A stretch of 64,000 bases of DNA from assembly GCA_040880525.1 (NCBI GenBank), contig JBBDIG010000016.1, forward strand, positions 94,906 through 158,905. Direction: 5' to 3'. Shown here one piece after another: positions 53,796-62,903 of the stretch (the stretch's first letter is position 1; the number at the start of each line of letters is the position of its first letter). The notes under the pieces are model-generated. The model saw only the letters and a program-made list of their open reading frames with translations. It searched no databases and had not been told where the DNA came from. Both the position numbers and the translations under genes were made by a program. This stretch comes from Bacteroidia bacterium. Its GTDB lineage: Bacteria; Bacteroidota; Bacteroidia; CAILMK01; JBBDIG01.

Positions 53796-56700
53796 ATGGC
53801 CGCGCTAACCCCAAAAAGCAGACAAAGCGGGATCATTATTACCACGGTAATCCTGCTGGCGGTAGCCTTTACCGCATTTTTCTTCATTTATGTGCCGGCC
53901 CAATCTGAGGCGCTGAAGGCACGCAATTTCCGCGTCTTGGCAAAGATCACTGAGAATTTCAAGCGGAGCTATGAGGTTTTGCAGACCAATGCCGGCCATC
54001 AATCTAATATCCTCAAGATGAACCTGGATCCGGAACCTGAGGAGAAAAAAGATCAGGAGAATCAGGAGGGCCTTTGGCACTCTCAGGTAAAGTATAGCAG
54101 GGTAAATTGGGCATCCGAAGAGCAACGGCATTATACTGATAAACAGTCTCGAAAGGCGCTAAATTCATATCTTGAATTAAATGCCAGGAAGACCGTGGAG
54201 GAGGCCTGCCCTGTCTGCACAATTTGCGAAGAAAGAAACCTCTCCCAGCAGGAACAGTACTGGAATGATTCGTTGGTGCATTTTACTAACCGTACGAGGA
54301 TCCGCATTTCCAGGCTTGTATGTGAATCTGAAACAATAACAGATGCCCCGTTAAAGCACGATGAATTTGAGTTTGCAACACTTACTTTTAAAGATGGCAA
54401 TAATTGGATGAATTTGCTGATCTATGCTGATGCCGGTAAATTTTTTCAACCGCTCCTCCAGCAGGAAGTATTTGACAGCTACCTTATTTTCAATGAAAAG
54501 GGCAACGTAGTATATAATGAACTCCCAACAGATGTCAGGATAACCAATAAAGATTCTTTGCTTTTGCCCGCTAATAGCCGCTCCGAACTCCTTTCAGGCG
54601 TAGTAAAGGAAGTGGAGATCGGAGGGTCCAGGTATCAAATGTTCGTGCAGCCTTTCAAGGCGGTTGGAGAGGAAAGGTGGATGCTGTGCGGCCTTACTAA
54701 GGTGGGAAATTTTGCGAGTTCGAGCATGCATATTTCTACGATGGCAATTATTGTCCTGCTTATTCTTGTCACCATTGGATTGCTGAGCCTGCCATTTCTC
54801 AAGCTGAAGCTGCTAAGCAAAAGCGAGCAACTCAAAAAGAGCGACATTACCATTGCAGGCGTGTCGCTTATTGTGGGCATTCCCATCGTGATGCTGCTAA
54901 CATTGCAGGCATACCGATACATGATCATTGACAAGCAGGACAGCCGGGAGCAGTTGGCCATGCTGAACGAGCGGGTAAAGAACAATTTCCATAAAGATAT
55001 TCACTCCGCGATAGATGTGCTCTCAATCCTGGATTCCATGCAGGCTGAGGATACGCTCCTGGCGAAGAACCTGGTAAATATCAGCAAAGCACCCGTACTG
55101 GAGAGTGATGGTTCTGAACCACCGCAGCAGGAAGCTATAAGCTCCACTGCACAACTGCTGCCCGGGTTTCAGATGATATACTGGACAAACGGTCAGGGAA
55201 GGCAAAAGGTGAAATGGACAGCTTCTGAAAGAAATACGCTGGAGATTTCTTTGGCTGGTCGCGATTATTTTAATAAAATAAAACAGCGTCAGGCTTATCG
55301 TTACCACGGTAAAAGCATTTACGTTGAATCCATTTATTCCCATCTTTCCGGTGAAAGCTCGGTGGCGGTTTCTATGCCCCGAAACAATAGCTATGACAGC
55401 ATCGTAGCCCTGCTGGCTGAACCTTTCTCTGTATTCAGCCCTGTGTTCCCAGCGGAATACGGTTTTGCTATTATAGACCAGCAGGGTGAGGTCCTTTTTC
55501 ATTCTGATAAATCGAAGAATTTACAGCAAAACCTGTTGCAGGAATTCGGCAACAGCAATGCGCTGATATCCGGGATTTCAGGTGGATCAGGTTACGCTTT
55601 TCAAACCCAGTATGCGGCAAGAGAGCACCAGGTGTTTATTGCGCCTTTGCAGGAGCTACCTTTCTACGTGGTTACTTTTAAGGATCTTTCGAATATCAGG
55701 ATGAGCTATGCCGAAATATTAAGTGCCGCCATTTTTTTTATCATGGCGCATTTTATTTATCTCCTTTTATTTGCCCTGATACTGGATATTACGACTAGGC
55801 GCTTTACGAGGCTTCGCATCCGCGAGCACCGGTTTACCTGGCTCATTCCCAAGCTTTATAAAAGCAGGGCTTACCAACTCACCCTTGCCAACCTGCTGCT
55901 GATCATATTGCTTTTACTATTGTTTTTTGTAATCAGGATCCACGATCCGCTCATCAGTATGATCCTGGCTTTTCTTGCTACTACCTATAGTACCACAATC
56001 GTTTATTTTAATATTAAAAGAATCAGAGGTACGGCTATTTTTAAAAAAAGATTTTTACCCTTTACTATTACTTCTATAAGTTTTATTTTATTATTTAATT
56101 TGGTGGCATTGGAGCAGGATGGCTTTTCATCCTCTTTCTTTTTGCTGATTCTTTTCCAGTTGCTCATTTTATTGCTGACCTTCCTGTTGCCGCGGTATTT
56201 TCCGCGCGATAAATGGACCGACAGCTACAGAATTATTTACCGGCTGGTGCTCACTTGCTGGCTGATTATCGTAAGTGCCCTGCCGGCTTATATTTTTTTC
56301 AAAGTAGCGTACCAGAACGAAAAAATATTGCTGTTAAAATATCATCAGGTGGAGTATGCCGAAAAATTAAATGAATGGTTTGGAAAAAAGGGCTATGAAG
56401 CAGGCAGTGAAGAAGATACATTAACAGGAAATGCATTTTATTTTTTAAAGGATGAAAATGTATTTTTCTATCAACCGGATGCGGATAAAAAAGGATCTTT
56501 AGGTTTTATTCACAGTTTATTTAATGATAGCCACGCAAGGGAGAAAGGTGGTTCAATCTTCCAGACATTATTCATACAAGGGCGTCCGCGATTTAATGAA
56601 TTTGCAGCGCGCAGCCAGAACATGATCCTTGACGATCCGGATCATGATGTTTTTGCATGGGAGCCAGGAAAGGAGCAACTACTGCTAAATTATAATTTTT

Positions 56701-58031
56701 ACAGGAACGCAGACAGTGGGTCGGTTACAATGCAAAACCTGTATTTAGCCTCCCCTTTCCCTTATGGTACGCTATTGTTTTTCTCAGCCGGTGCCCGGGA
56801 AAAAATAGTTACAGGGATGTTTATATTTTTAACACTGGTTGGCATTCTACTGTTAATTGCGTTGATTAAATTTATTTTAAGGCAGGTATTTGTAGATACT
56901 TTTTTTGAAAATGATGATGAGTATCAACTGGATCAAAACCTTATCAAAAATATCCGGGATCAGGAGAAACTGCATCTTTTGTATATAGGGCTGCCTGGCA
57001 GTGGCAAAAGCGATTATATTAAAGAGGCATTTGCAGGGAAGCGATACGAGGAATTGGATATTGTGGATCTCGGACTTAATCCCGGTGGCTGGGAGGATGC
57101 AGTGAACCAGGCAAAGAATTCAGATGCGGATACTGTGGTAATTGATCATTTTGAATACAACAGCAAAAACCGCGGGATCAATATTCAAAAATTAATGCTG
57201 CTGGAAAAACTGATGCATCTCCAGGATAAGCGATTAATTATTGTAAGCGCTACGCATCCCCTTGAAATTCTGGAAGATCTGAAACGTAAACCTGTAGATG
57301 AAAATAATTCGGATGCTTCCGGTGAAAAGTGGGATCCGGAAGCAACGTTTGATCGATATATGAATTTGCTGAACAATTTTTATAAAATATATTTTCCATT
57401 GCGAATTGCCGAAGGGGAGACACCCAAGGTTGATGCCTGGGATGAAGACTGCATAACGCTGATAAAGGAGGAATGTAAACATGGGAAGTATCTTCATCGC
57501 CTTCAGAATGAATTGCTTAATGAGGTGAGAATACAGGAGGCATCCGGCACTCAATTTAGAAATGATGAAATTATCCTTAAAATTCAAAGCCTGGCAAAAG
57601 TGTACTATTATTCTATATGGAATTCATTAAATAAAGAAGAAAAGTATGTGCTCTATGATGTAGCCGAGGATGGCGTTGTTAATCCAAAAAATACTGAGCC
57701 TATTACAAGGCTTCTGAAAAGAGGATTGATTATTCATGATGGCTCCATCAGGGTTATGAATAAGAGTTTCAGGAATTTTATTCTCACGGTCGTTAACCGG
57801 GCCGAAGCCATGCGAATGGAGCAGGAGCTAAAAGAAAACGGAACCTGGAGCAAGGTGCGCGTTCCACTGCTGCTGGTAATTTTAGGAATCGCATTGTTTT
57901 TATTCCTCACGCAGCGGGAAGCCTATAATCAGGTATTCACCTTTATAACGGCTTTTGCGGCTGGCATCCCGTTGCTTTTCAAGGTGCTGTCTTCCTTTCC
58001 CGGTAGCAAAGCTGCGGGGAATAACAGCTAA
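53796..58031 (+). CDS. Giant multi-membrane protein with periplasmic sensor regions and a P-loop NTPase
   Basis: 1411 residues. Order: TM (about 14-34); a first periplasmic region of about 275 residues with C138-PV-C141-TI-C144; TMs near 309-333 and 350-372; a second, Cache-like periplasmic region (about 390-635, with LAGRDYFNKIKQRQAYRYHG and GFAIIDQQGEVLFHS); a block of six or so TMs (about 640-850); a third periplasmic region; a TM near 1008-1030. The cytoplasmic NTPase follows with Walker A GLPGSGKS at 1065-1072 and Walker B TVVIDHFE at 1113-1120. Then come sensor-like IIVSATHP, a winged-helix-like part (YDVAEDGVVN, LLKRGLIIHDG) and two C-terminal TMs. I recall Bacteroidota homologs labelled only cache domain protein. 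Function unknown; a transmembrane signalling NTPase is inferred. Confidence 0.8.
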   Translation: MAALTPKSRQSGIIITTVILLAVAFTAFFFIYVPAQSEALKARNFRVLAKITENFKRSYEVLQTNAGHQSNILKMNLDPEPEEKKDQENQEGLWHSQVKYSRVNWASEEQRHYTDKQSRKALNSYLELNARKTVEEACPVCTICEERNLSQQEQYWNDSLVHFTNRTRIRISRLVCESETITDAPLKHDEFEFATLTFKDGNNWMNLLIYADAGKFFQPLLQQEVFDSYLIFNEKGNVVYNELPTDVRITNKDSLLLPANSRSELLSGVVKEVEIGGSRYQMFVQPFKAVGEERWMLCGLTKVGNFASSSMHISTMAIIVLLILVTIGLLSLPFLKLKLLSKSEQLKKSDITIAGVSLIVGIPIVMLLTLQAYRYMIIDKQDSREQLAMLNERVKNNFHKDIHSAIDVLSILDSMQAEDTLLAKNLVNISKAPVLESDGSEPPQQEAISSTAQLLPGFQMIYWTNGQGRQKVKWTASERNTLEISLAGRDYFNKIKQRQAYRYHGKSIYVESIYSHLSGESSVAVSMPRNNSYDSIVALLAEPFSVFSPVFPAEYGFAIIDQQGEVLFHSDKSKNLQQNLLQEFGNSNALISGISGGSGYAFQTQYAAREHQVFIAPLQELPFYVVTFKDLSNIRMSYAEILSAAIFFIMAHFIYLLLFALILDITTRRFTRLRIREHRFTWLIPKLYKSRAYQLTLANLLLIILLLLLFFVIRIHDPLISMILAFLATTYSTTIVYFNIKRIRGTAIFKKRFLPFTITSISFILLFNLVALEQDGFSSSFFLLILFQLLILLLTFLLPRYFPRDKWTDSYRIIYRLVLTCWLIIVSALPAYIFFKVAYQNEKILLLKYHQVEYAEKLNEWFGKKGYEAGSEEDTLTGNAFYFLKDENVFFYQPDADKKGSLGFIHSLFNDSHAREKGGSIFQTLFIQGRPRFNEFAARSQNMILDDPDHDVFAWEPGKEQLLLNYNFYRNADSGSVTMQNLYLASPFPYGTLLFFSAGAREKIVTGMFIFLTLVGILLLIALIKFILRQVFVDTFFENDDEYQLDQNLIKNIRDQEKLHLLYIGLPGSGKSDYIKEAFAGKRYEELDIVDLGLNPGGWEDAVNQAKNSDADTVVIDHFEYNSKNRGINIQKLMLLEKLMHLQDKRLIIVSATHPLEILEDLKRKPVDENNSDASGEKWDPEATFDRYMNLLNNFYKIYFPLRIAEGETPKVDAWDEDCITLIKEECKHGKYLHRLQNELLNEVRIQEASGTQFRNDEIILKIQSLAKVYYYSIWNSLNKEEKYVLYDVAEDGVVNPKNTEPITRLLKRGLIIHDGSIRVMNKSFRNFILTVVNRAEAMRMEQELKENGTWSKVRVPLLLVILGIALFLFLTQREAYNQVFTFITAFAAGIPLLFKVLSSFPGSKAAGNNS

Positions 58032-58129
58032 AAACGACACTTGGAAGTTTGGTTCAAAAACATAGATGCACCACGTTTGCCGGATTTTAATTGTGAAGGT
58101 TTTTGAATGCCTGCATTAATTATCCCTCC

Positions 58130-59380
58130 TCAATTTTTTGTCATCAGCGCATTTGCAATCCATTGAAAGGCAAAAAACCCAACACCATAAACGATGGCAA
58201 TGCGGTCGGCTGCGGGATGGCCGGCAAAGAAAGCAGCAACGCCAACTGCGCCAATAATGCCGAGTAAAACGATGAAAGCACGTAGCATCAACTGCTTGTT
58301 CTTTTTCGCCTGTAAATAAAATTGCGACAAAGGAACCATCATAGTGAGGCCATAAATACCCAGCGCTGCAAATCCTGAGGCCTGGGTAGCCACAAAACCA
58401 AAGGCCCCGGCAATTCCTGCAACAAGCGCCACTGCGGTGAAGTGGGAGGCCATGCGTTCCTCATGGGAGAGGACATAGCGTCCATAGCTGTTAAACCGCA
58501 AAATCAGGTTCAGCAAGGGCGATATGAACCAGGTGGAAAGTGCAAAGATGATGTAGAGAATAATGAGCGGCAACAGCACCGGTGTCCATTCAGGATTCTT
58601 ATCCATAAACGTGCGGAGTACCTTGAAGATGACGTAGAAGCCAATGATGATGGCCCACTGCATCCCCCGTTTCTGATTGCTGATCCAGAAGAAATATTTC
58701 AGCATCAAACGATAAATCAGGTAACGGGCTTTCAGGGCTTGCACCATTCCGCTTCTTGCAAATTCTGAATTGGGCTCGCGTTTCAATGCTTCCTGGAAAT
58801 GATGGAGTGCCTGCCTGTGGTTTCCTTTTTCAAGATGGTTCCAGCCATAAGTGGTGTGGCTCATCGCATTTTCAGGATCCATGTGCAGTGCCCTGTCAAT
58901 GGACTCAAAAGCCTGCGCCTTGCGGTTCATCTTAATGAGAATGGTAGAGCGCAGGTTGAGGCAGGTAAGGTGGTCGGCATCAATGGCCAGGCCTCTTTCA
59001 GCGGCTTTCAGCGCATCTTCATATTCCTTTCTGTCCAATAGAACAGCCGCCAGAATTCCGTAGTAATGGGCATTTTCAGGATTGAGCCGGATGGCCTCGC
59101 GAATCTCTTTTTCAGCTTCCTGATCCTTATCCTGTTTATAAAAGATCTGGGCTTTTACATAATGCACATGAGCATCAGCAGGGTCCAGGGCAATGGCCCG
59201 GTTCACCAGTGCTTCAGCCTCGTCAAGCCGTTTCTGCTCTGACAGGGCAATGGCGAGCAGCGTAAGGCCGCCTGCATTTTCCGGGTGCCCGGCAAGGACA
59301 TTTCTGAGCTCCTGCTCTGCCTGCACATAGCGCCCCTGCTCCAGCAGCAGCAATGCGCGGGGAAAAGAAGCATTATCCAT
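58130..59380 (-). CDS. TPR protein with C-terminal membrane domain
   Basis: The 416-residue protein has five or so tetratricopeptide repeats (about 3-215; for example QGRYVQAEQELRNVLAGHPE and AHVHYVKAQIFYKQDKDQEA). After a linker there are hydrophobic segments at about 245-260, 267-290, 325-355 and 370-412. It is fused end to start with the AAA+ gene (TAATG overlap at 59378-59382), so the two products are coupled and probably form one complex. The TPR domain should face the cytoplasm, where it can meet the AAA+ TPR domain. No function is known. Confidence 0.82.
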   Translation of the reverse strand: MDNASFPRALLLLEQGRYVQAEQELRNVLAGHPENAGGLTLLAIALSEQKRLDEAEALVNRAIALDPADAHVHYVKAQIFYKQDKDQEAEKEIREAIRLNPENAHYYGILAAVLLDRKEYEDALKAAERGLAIDADHLTCLNLRSTILIKMNRKAQAFESIDRALHMDPENAMSHTTYGWNHLEKGNHRQALHHFQEALKREPNSEFARSGMVQALKARYLIYRLMLKYFFWISNQKRGMQWAIIIGFYVIFKVLRTFMDKNPEWTPVLLPLIILYIIFALSTWFISPLLNLILRFNSYGRYVLSHEERMASHFTAVALVAGIAGAFGFVATQASGFAALGIYGLTMMVPLSQFYLQAKKNKQLMLRAFIVLLGIIGAVGVAAFFAGHPAADRIAIVYGVGFFAFQWIANALMTKN

Positions 59381-60720
59381 TACTTCTTAATTTTCAAATA
59401 CCGGAGAATGTCATCATAAAGTCCGCTGTCATTGGCATACAGCGCATAATTACGGGCTGATCCGAACCACTCCTGGGTAGAAGGCCGCATTTTCTTCACT
59501 GCCTGAAGCATGTCTTTGGTGGTAATGGGTTCGGCAATGCCGGTTTTAAAGGATGACTGCAGTTTTTCCTCTATAGCCATGTCCATTGCAGCGCGCAGAT
59601 CAGCACCGGAGAATTCTTCCGTTTTCCGGGCAATGGCTTCATAATCTATATTGTCCACCGGTTTTTTTTGCAGCAATATTTTCATGATCGCAATTCGTCC
59701 GGCAACATCAGGCGGAGGAACGAATACAATGCGGTCAAACCTGCCGGGTCTCCTGAATGCCGGATCGAGATGCCAGGGTGCATTGGTGGCGGCAAGGATC
59801 AGCAGCCCTTCATTGTCAGCATCCACGCCATCCAGTTCTGAAAGAAACTGGTTGATAAGATGGCGGCCGCTGCTCTGCCGCATATCACTGCGGCTTGCTC
59901 CCAGCGCATCCACCTCGTCAAAGAATAACACACAGGGCGTGTTGGCGCGCGCCCCTTCAAACAGTTCATGCAGGTTGCGCTCGCTGCTGCCTATCCACAT
60001 GTCCAGAATATCATTGATGCCAACGCTCATAAAGCCGGCATTTACCTCACCTGCTGTAGCCCGCGCCAGGTGGGTTTTTCCACAGCCGGGAGGGCCATAA
60101 AGTAAAATGCCGCCCCCGGTCTTTTTCCCATAAGCTTCATAAAGTTCAGGATGCTGCACCGGGCGAATGATCTTCAGCTCAATCTCGCGCTTTACGTCTT
60201 CCATCCCGCCAACATCGCTAAAGGTGATGTCCGGCTTTTCCATCTCGCGAAAGATCTCCTCTTCGCCATCAAAGTCAAAATCATCATCATCGTCATCATC
60301 GTCAAAAAGAGGCGTTGCCGCACGCTGACGGAGGCGGGAGTCCAATTCATCATCGCGGAAGTCCGGATCCTGCTTCAGCAATTGCTCATATTGTTCCTGG
60401 GCCTCAGCCACTGAACCTTCTCTGAGAAATGCTTTACTCAGCATCAGCCGTGCGTCCCTGTTCTGCGGAGTAACCCTTACCAGTTCCTCAAGGATGATGA
60501 TGGCGGTTGACCCTTCCTTTTTCTGCAGGTAGGTTTTAGCCAGCCCCAGTTTGGCCAGGGTATTTTGTGGTTCCAGCCTCAGAACTTTTTTATATTCCTT
60601 TTCAGCCTCCTGAAGTTTGGATTGCACCAGTAAAATAGCAGCAAGATGCAGCAACAGCGGCACATTATCCGGTGAATGTTTCAGCGCCTCCCGAAGGTTT
60701 TTTATATCATTATCGGCCAT
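59380..60720 (-). CDS. TPR-AAA+ ATPase (Cdc48/Vps4-like)
   Basis: 446 residues. N-terminal three or so TPRs (about 4-120), then an acidic linker with a run of eight Asp (about 140-147) and further acidic residues to 155, then one classical AAA domain. GGMEDVKREI at 171-180 opens the domain; Walker A GPPGCGKT 209-216; pore loop MWIGSSERN; Walker B LFFDEVD 265-271; SRH ATNAPWHLDPAFRRPGRFDR with arginine fingers; sensor 2 GADLRAAMDMAIEE. Single-ring AAA enzymes of this type remodel or extract proteins. The TPRs presumably bind clients or the neighbouring TPR-membrane protein. Confidence 0.85.
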   Translation of the reverse strand: MADNDIKNLREALKHSPDNVPLLLHLAAILLVQSKLQEAEKEYKKVLRLEPQNTLAKLGLAKTYLQKKEGSTAIIILEELVRVTPQNRDARLMLSKAFLREGSVAEAQEQYEQLLKQDPDFRDDELDSRLRQRAATPLFDDDDDDDDFDFDGEEEIFREMEKPDITFSDVGGMEDVKREIELKIIRPVQHPELYEAYGKKTGGGILLYGPPGCGKTHLARATAGEVNAGFMSVGINDILDMWIGSSERNLHELFEGARANTPCVLFFDEVDALGASRSDMRQSSGRHLINQFLSELDGVDADNEGLLILAATNAPWHLDPAFRRPGRFDRIVFVPPPDVAGRIAIMKILLQKKPVDNIDYEAIARKTEEFSGADLRAAMDMAIEEKLQSSFKTGIAEPITTKDMLQAVKKMRPSTQEWFGSARNYALYANDSGLYDDILRYLKIKK

Positions 60721-61161
60721 GTTTCTTCGGATTTAAATATTAACGGCAAAGGTAGGTATTGATTCAGGTTTGTCAGGAGTGTCGATGACGGAACAAAAGG
60801 CTCATCTGGCAATTTGGGAAATGAAAAATTTAAAAATGAAGAATGAAAACGGCATTACTAAAAGTTGCTTTATTTAAAAATCCTATTTGGGAATGTTCAG
60901 GGAGAATTGAATTTTTGGCAAAAGGGGATTTTGGATGCTTTTAGAGTTAACGTTTAAAAGAAGCATTTGCGCCAATGCCATTAAAAGAAATAATATTGAA
61001 TTATTAAAAATCAGCACGCAGGCAGGATGAATGAATCCACGTCCGGCTCTCTGGTTTTCTTTGATTAAGCATGGCCAATATCAGCCATTCCGTCCGGAAG
61101 ATAGTATAGCCGCAGAGCGGCTTTAAGCGTACTTTTGCACCCTTGTTAGGGGAAAATTTAC
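60721..61161. other. Divergent intergenic region, 441 bp
   Basis: It lies between the AAA+ gene (minus) and sulP (plus). AT-rich, with no gene seen. It should contain both promoters, and a TAnnTTTGC box lies at 61130-61138. Confidence 0.5.
61130..61138 (+). promoter_or_regulatory. Candidate -7 box (TACTTTTGC)
   Basis: It matches TAnnTTTGC, 23 bp before ATG 61162. No TTTG at the right distance upstream, so only the -7 half is supported. Confidence 0.35.
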
Positions 61162-62754
61162 ATGAAAGATTTTATTATAAGCAGGGCGACAAACGCTAAG
61201 AATGACATATTTAGCGGCCTTACTGTTTCGCTTGCACTGATACCTGAGGCAGTGGCGTTTTCTTTTGTGGCCGGGGTTGATCCGTTGGTGGGACTATATG
61301 CAGCTTTTATGGTCGCGCTGATCACTTCAATTTTTGGAGGCCGTCCCGGAATGATAAGCGGTGCAACCGGAGCCCTGGCGGTGGTAACCGTAAGCCTGGT
61401 GGCAGAGGGCAACGCAATGGGTGCAGAAGGTGAAAACCTGGGGTTGTATTACCTTTTTTGCACGGTGATCATGATGGGAATAATCCAAATGCTGATGGGA
61501 GCGCTAAAACTTGGAAAACTGGTGCGGCTTATTCCTCATCCGGTGATGATGGGTTTTGTTAATGGACTGGCCATCGTCATATTTCTTTCGCAATTCAGCA
61601 TGTTTAAGGAAGTTACCAATGGTGAATCTGTATGGATGGGCGGCACCGATCTTTGGTGGATGCTGGGCCTGATAGCGCTTACAATGGCTATTATGTATTT
61701 TCTGCCCAGAATCAGCAAGAAATTGCCGGAGGCGCTTATTGCAATCCTTGTCGTATTTGTGGTAGTGCTTATCGGGAAGCTGGACGTGGCTACAGTAGGC
61801 AGCTTTATAAAGGAAGGTGGTGGGCAGGGACTGGATGGCGGGCTTCCGCAATTTCAGACAGCCATCTTCAGCAAAATTCCATTCACCCTGGAAACGCTCC
61901 TCTTCATTGGCCCCTATGCACTGATCCTCGCAGCCATTGGTCTTATTGAATCGCTGATGACGCTGAACCTTGTGGATGAACTTACCGAAACGCGCGGGAA
62001 CGCCAATCGGGAATGCCTGGCGCTTGGAGGTGCCAATATTGTTACCGGTTTTTTTGGGGGTATGGGAGGTTGTGCCATGATCGGACAATCCCTTATAAAT
62101 ATTAAAGGCGGAGGGAGGACCCGGCTTTCCGGAATTACAGCAGGACTGGCACTGCTGGGGTTTATACTTTTTGCGGCCAATCTTATTGAGAAGGTGCCAC
62201 TGGCTGCTTTAGTCGGTGTAATGTTCATGGTTGTAATAGGCACTTTTGCCTGGAGCAGTTTCAGGATCCTCCCCAAAATTCCTAAGAGCGATGCTTTTGT
62301 GCTGATCACCGTTTCTGCCCTCACGGTAATTTTTGATCTGGCGCTGGCGGTTTTGGCAGGCATCATCATCAGCGCCCTCGTTTTTGCCTGGGAAAGTGCA
62401 AGACGGATAAGAGCACGCAAGCACTTTTTAGAAGATGGAACCAAAGTTTATGAAATATGGGGGCCGCTTTTCTTTGGCAGTGTACAGGTCTTTAACAGCA
62501 AATTTGATGTGCAGAATGATCCTGATAAAGTTGTATTTGATTTTATGGAATCCCGCGTGGCAGACCATTCAGCGCTGGAAGCATTATTCAACCTCGTGGA
62601 AAGATATGAAGCTGCCGGCAAATCACTGAAAATAAAGCACCTTAGCGAGGAATGTCAGCAATTGATGATCAAGGCATCGCCTAAGCTTGCCAGGGTTATT
62701 GAGGAAAGCGTGGAAGATCCCCGCTACCATGTAATGGCTAAGGCAAGAATATAA
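61162..62754 (+). CDS. SulP family anion transporter with STAS domain
   Basis: The 530-residue protein has about 10-14 TMs of the SLC26/SulP fold (GLTVSLALIPEAVAFSFVAG near 14-33; LVRLIPHPVMMGFVNGLAIV near 117-136; ECLALGGANIVTGFFGGMGG near 283-302) and a C-terminal STAS domain (about 430-525: KVVFDFMESRVADHSALEAL). The substrate may be sulfate, bicarbonate or a carboxylate; no transport substrate can be read. A carbonic anhydrase gene, which often accompanies bicarbonate-type SulP proteins, is absent here. Confidence 0.92.
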   Translation: MKDFIISRATNAKNDIFSGLTVSLALIPEAVAFSFVAGVDPLVGLYAAFMVALITSIFGGRPGMISGATGALAVVTVSLVAEGNAMGAEGENLGLYYLFCTVIMMGIIQMLMGALKLGKLVRLIPHPVMMGFVNGLAIVIFLSQFSMFKEVTNGESVWMGGTDLWWMLGLIALTMAIMYFLPRISKKLPEALIAILVVFVVVLIGKLDVATVGSFIKEGGGQGLDGGLPQFQTAIFSKIPFTLETLLFIGPYALILAAIGLIESLMTLNLVDELTETRGNANRECLALGGANIVTGFFGGMGGCAMIGQSLINIKGGGRTRLSGITAGLALLGFILFAANLIEKVPLAALVGVMFMVVIGTFAWSSFRILPKIPKSDAFVLITVSALTVIFDLALAVLAGIIISALVFAWESARRIRARKHFLEDGTKVYEIWGPLFFGSVQVFNSKFDVQNDPDKVVFDFMESRVADHSALEALFNLVERYEAAGKSLKIKHLSEECQQLMIKASPKLARVIEESVEDPRYHVMAKARI

Positions 62755-62903
62755 TACTCCTTTTTTTTGACCATTTTCCAGCCTCATTATGGCTTAAAAC
62801 AGGGAGATAAAAAACAGGAATTTGCCCTAAATTGCGCCTTCCAGGCTATTGGCATTCAGCACAGGTAAACCACTTTTTCTTACCACCCCTTTATAGCAAC
62901 CTC

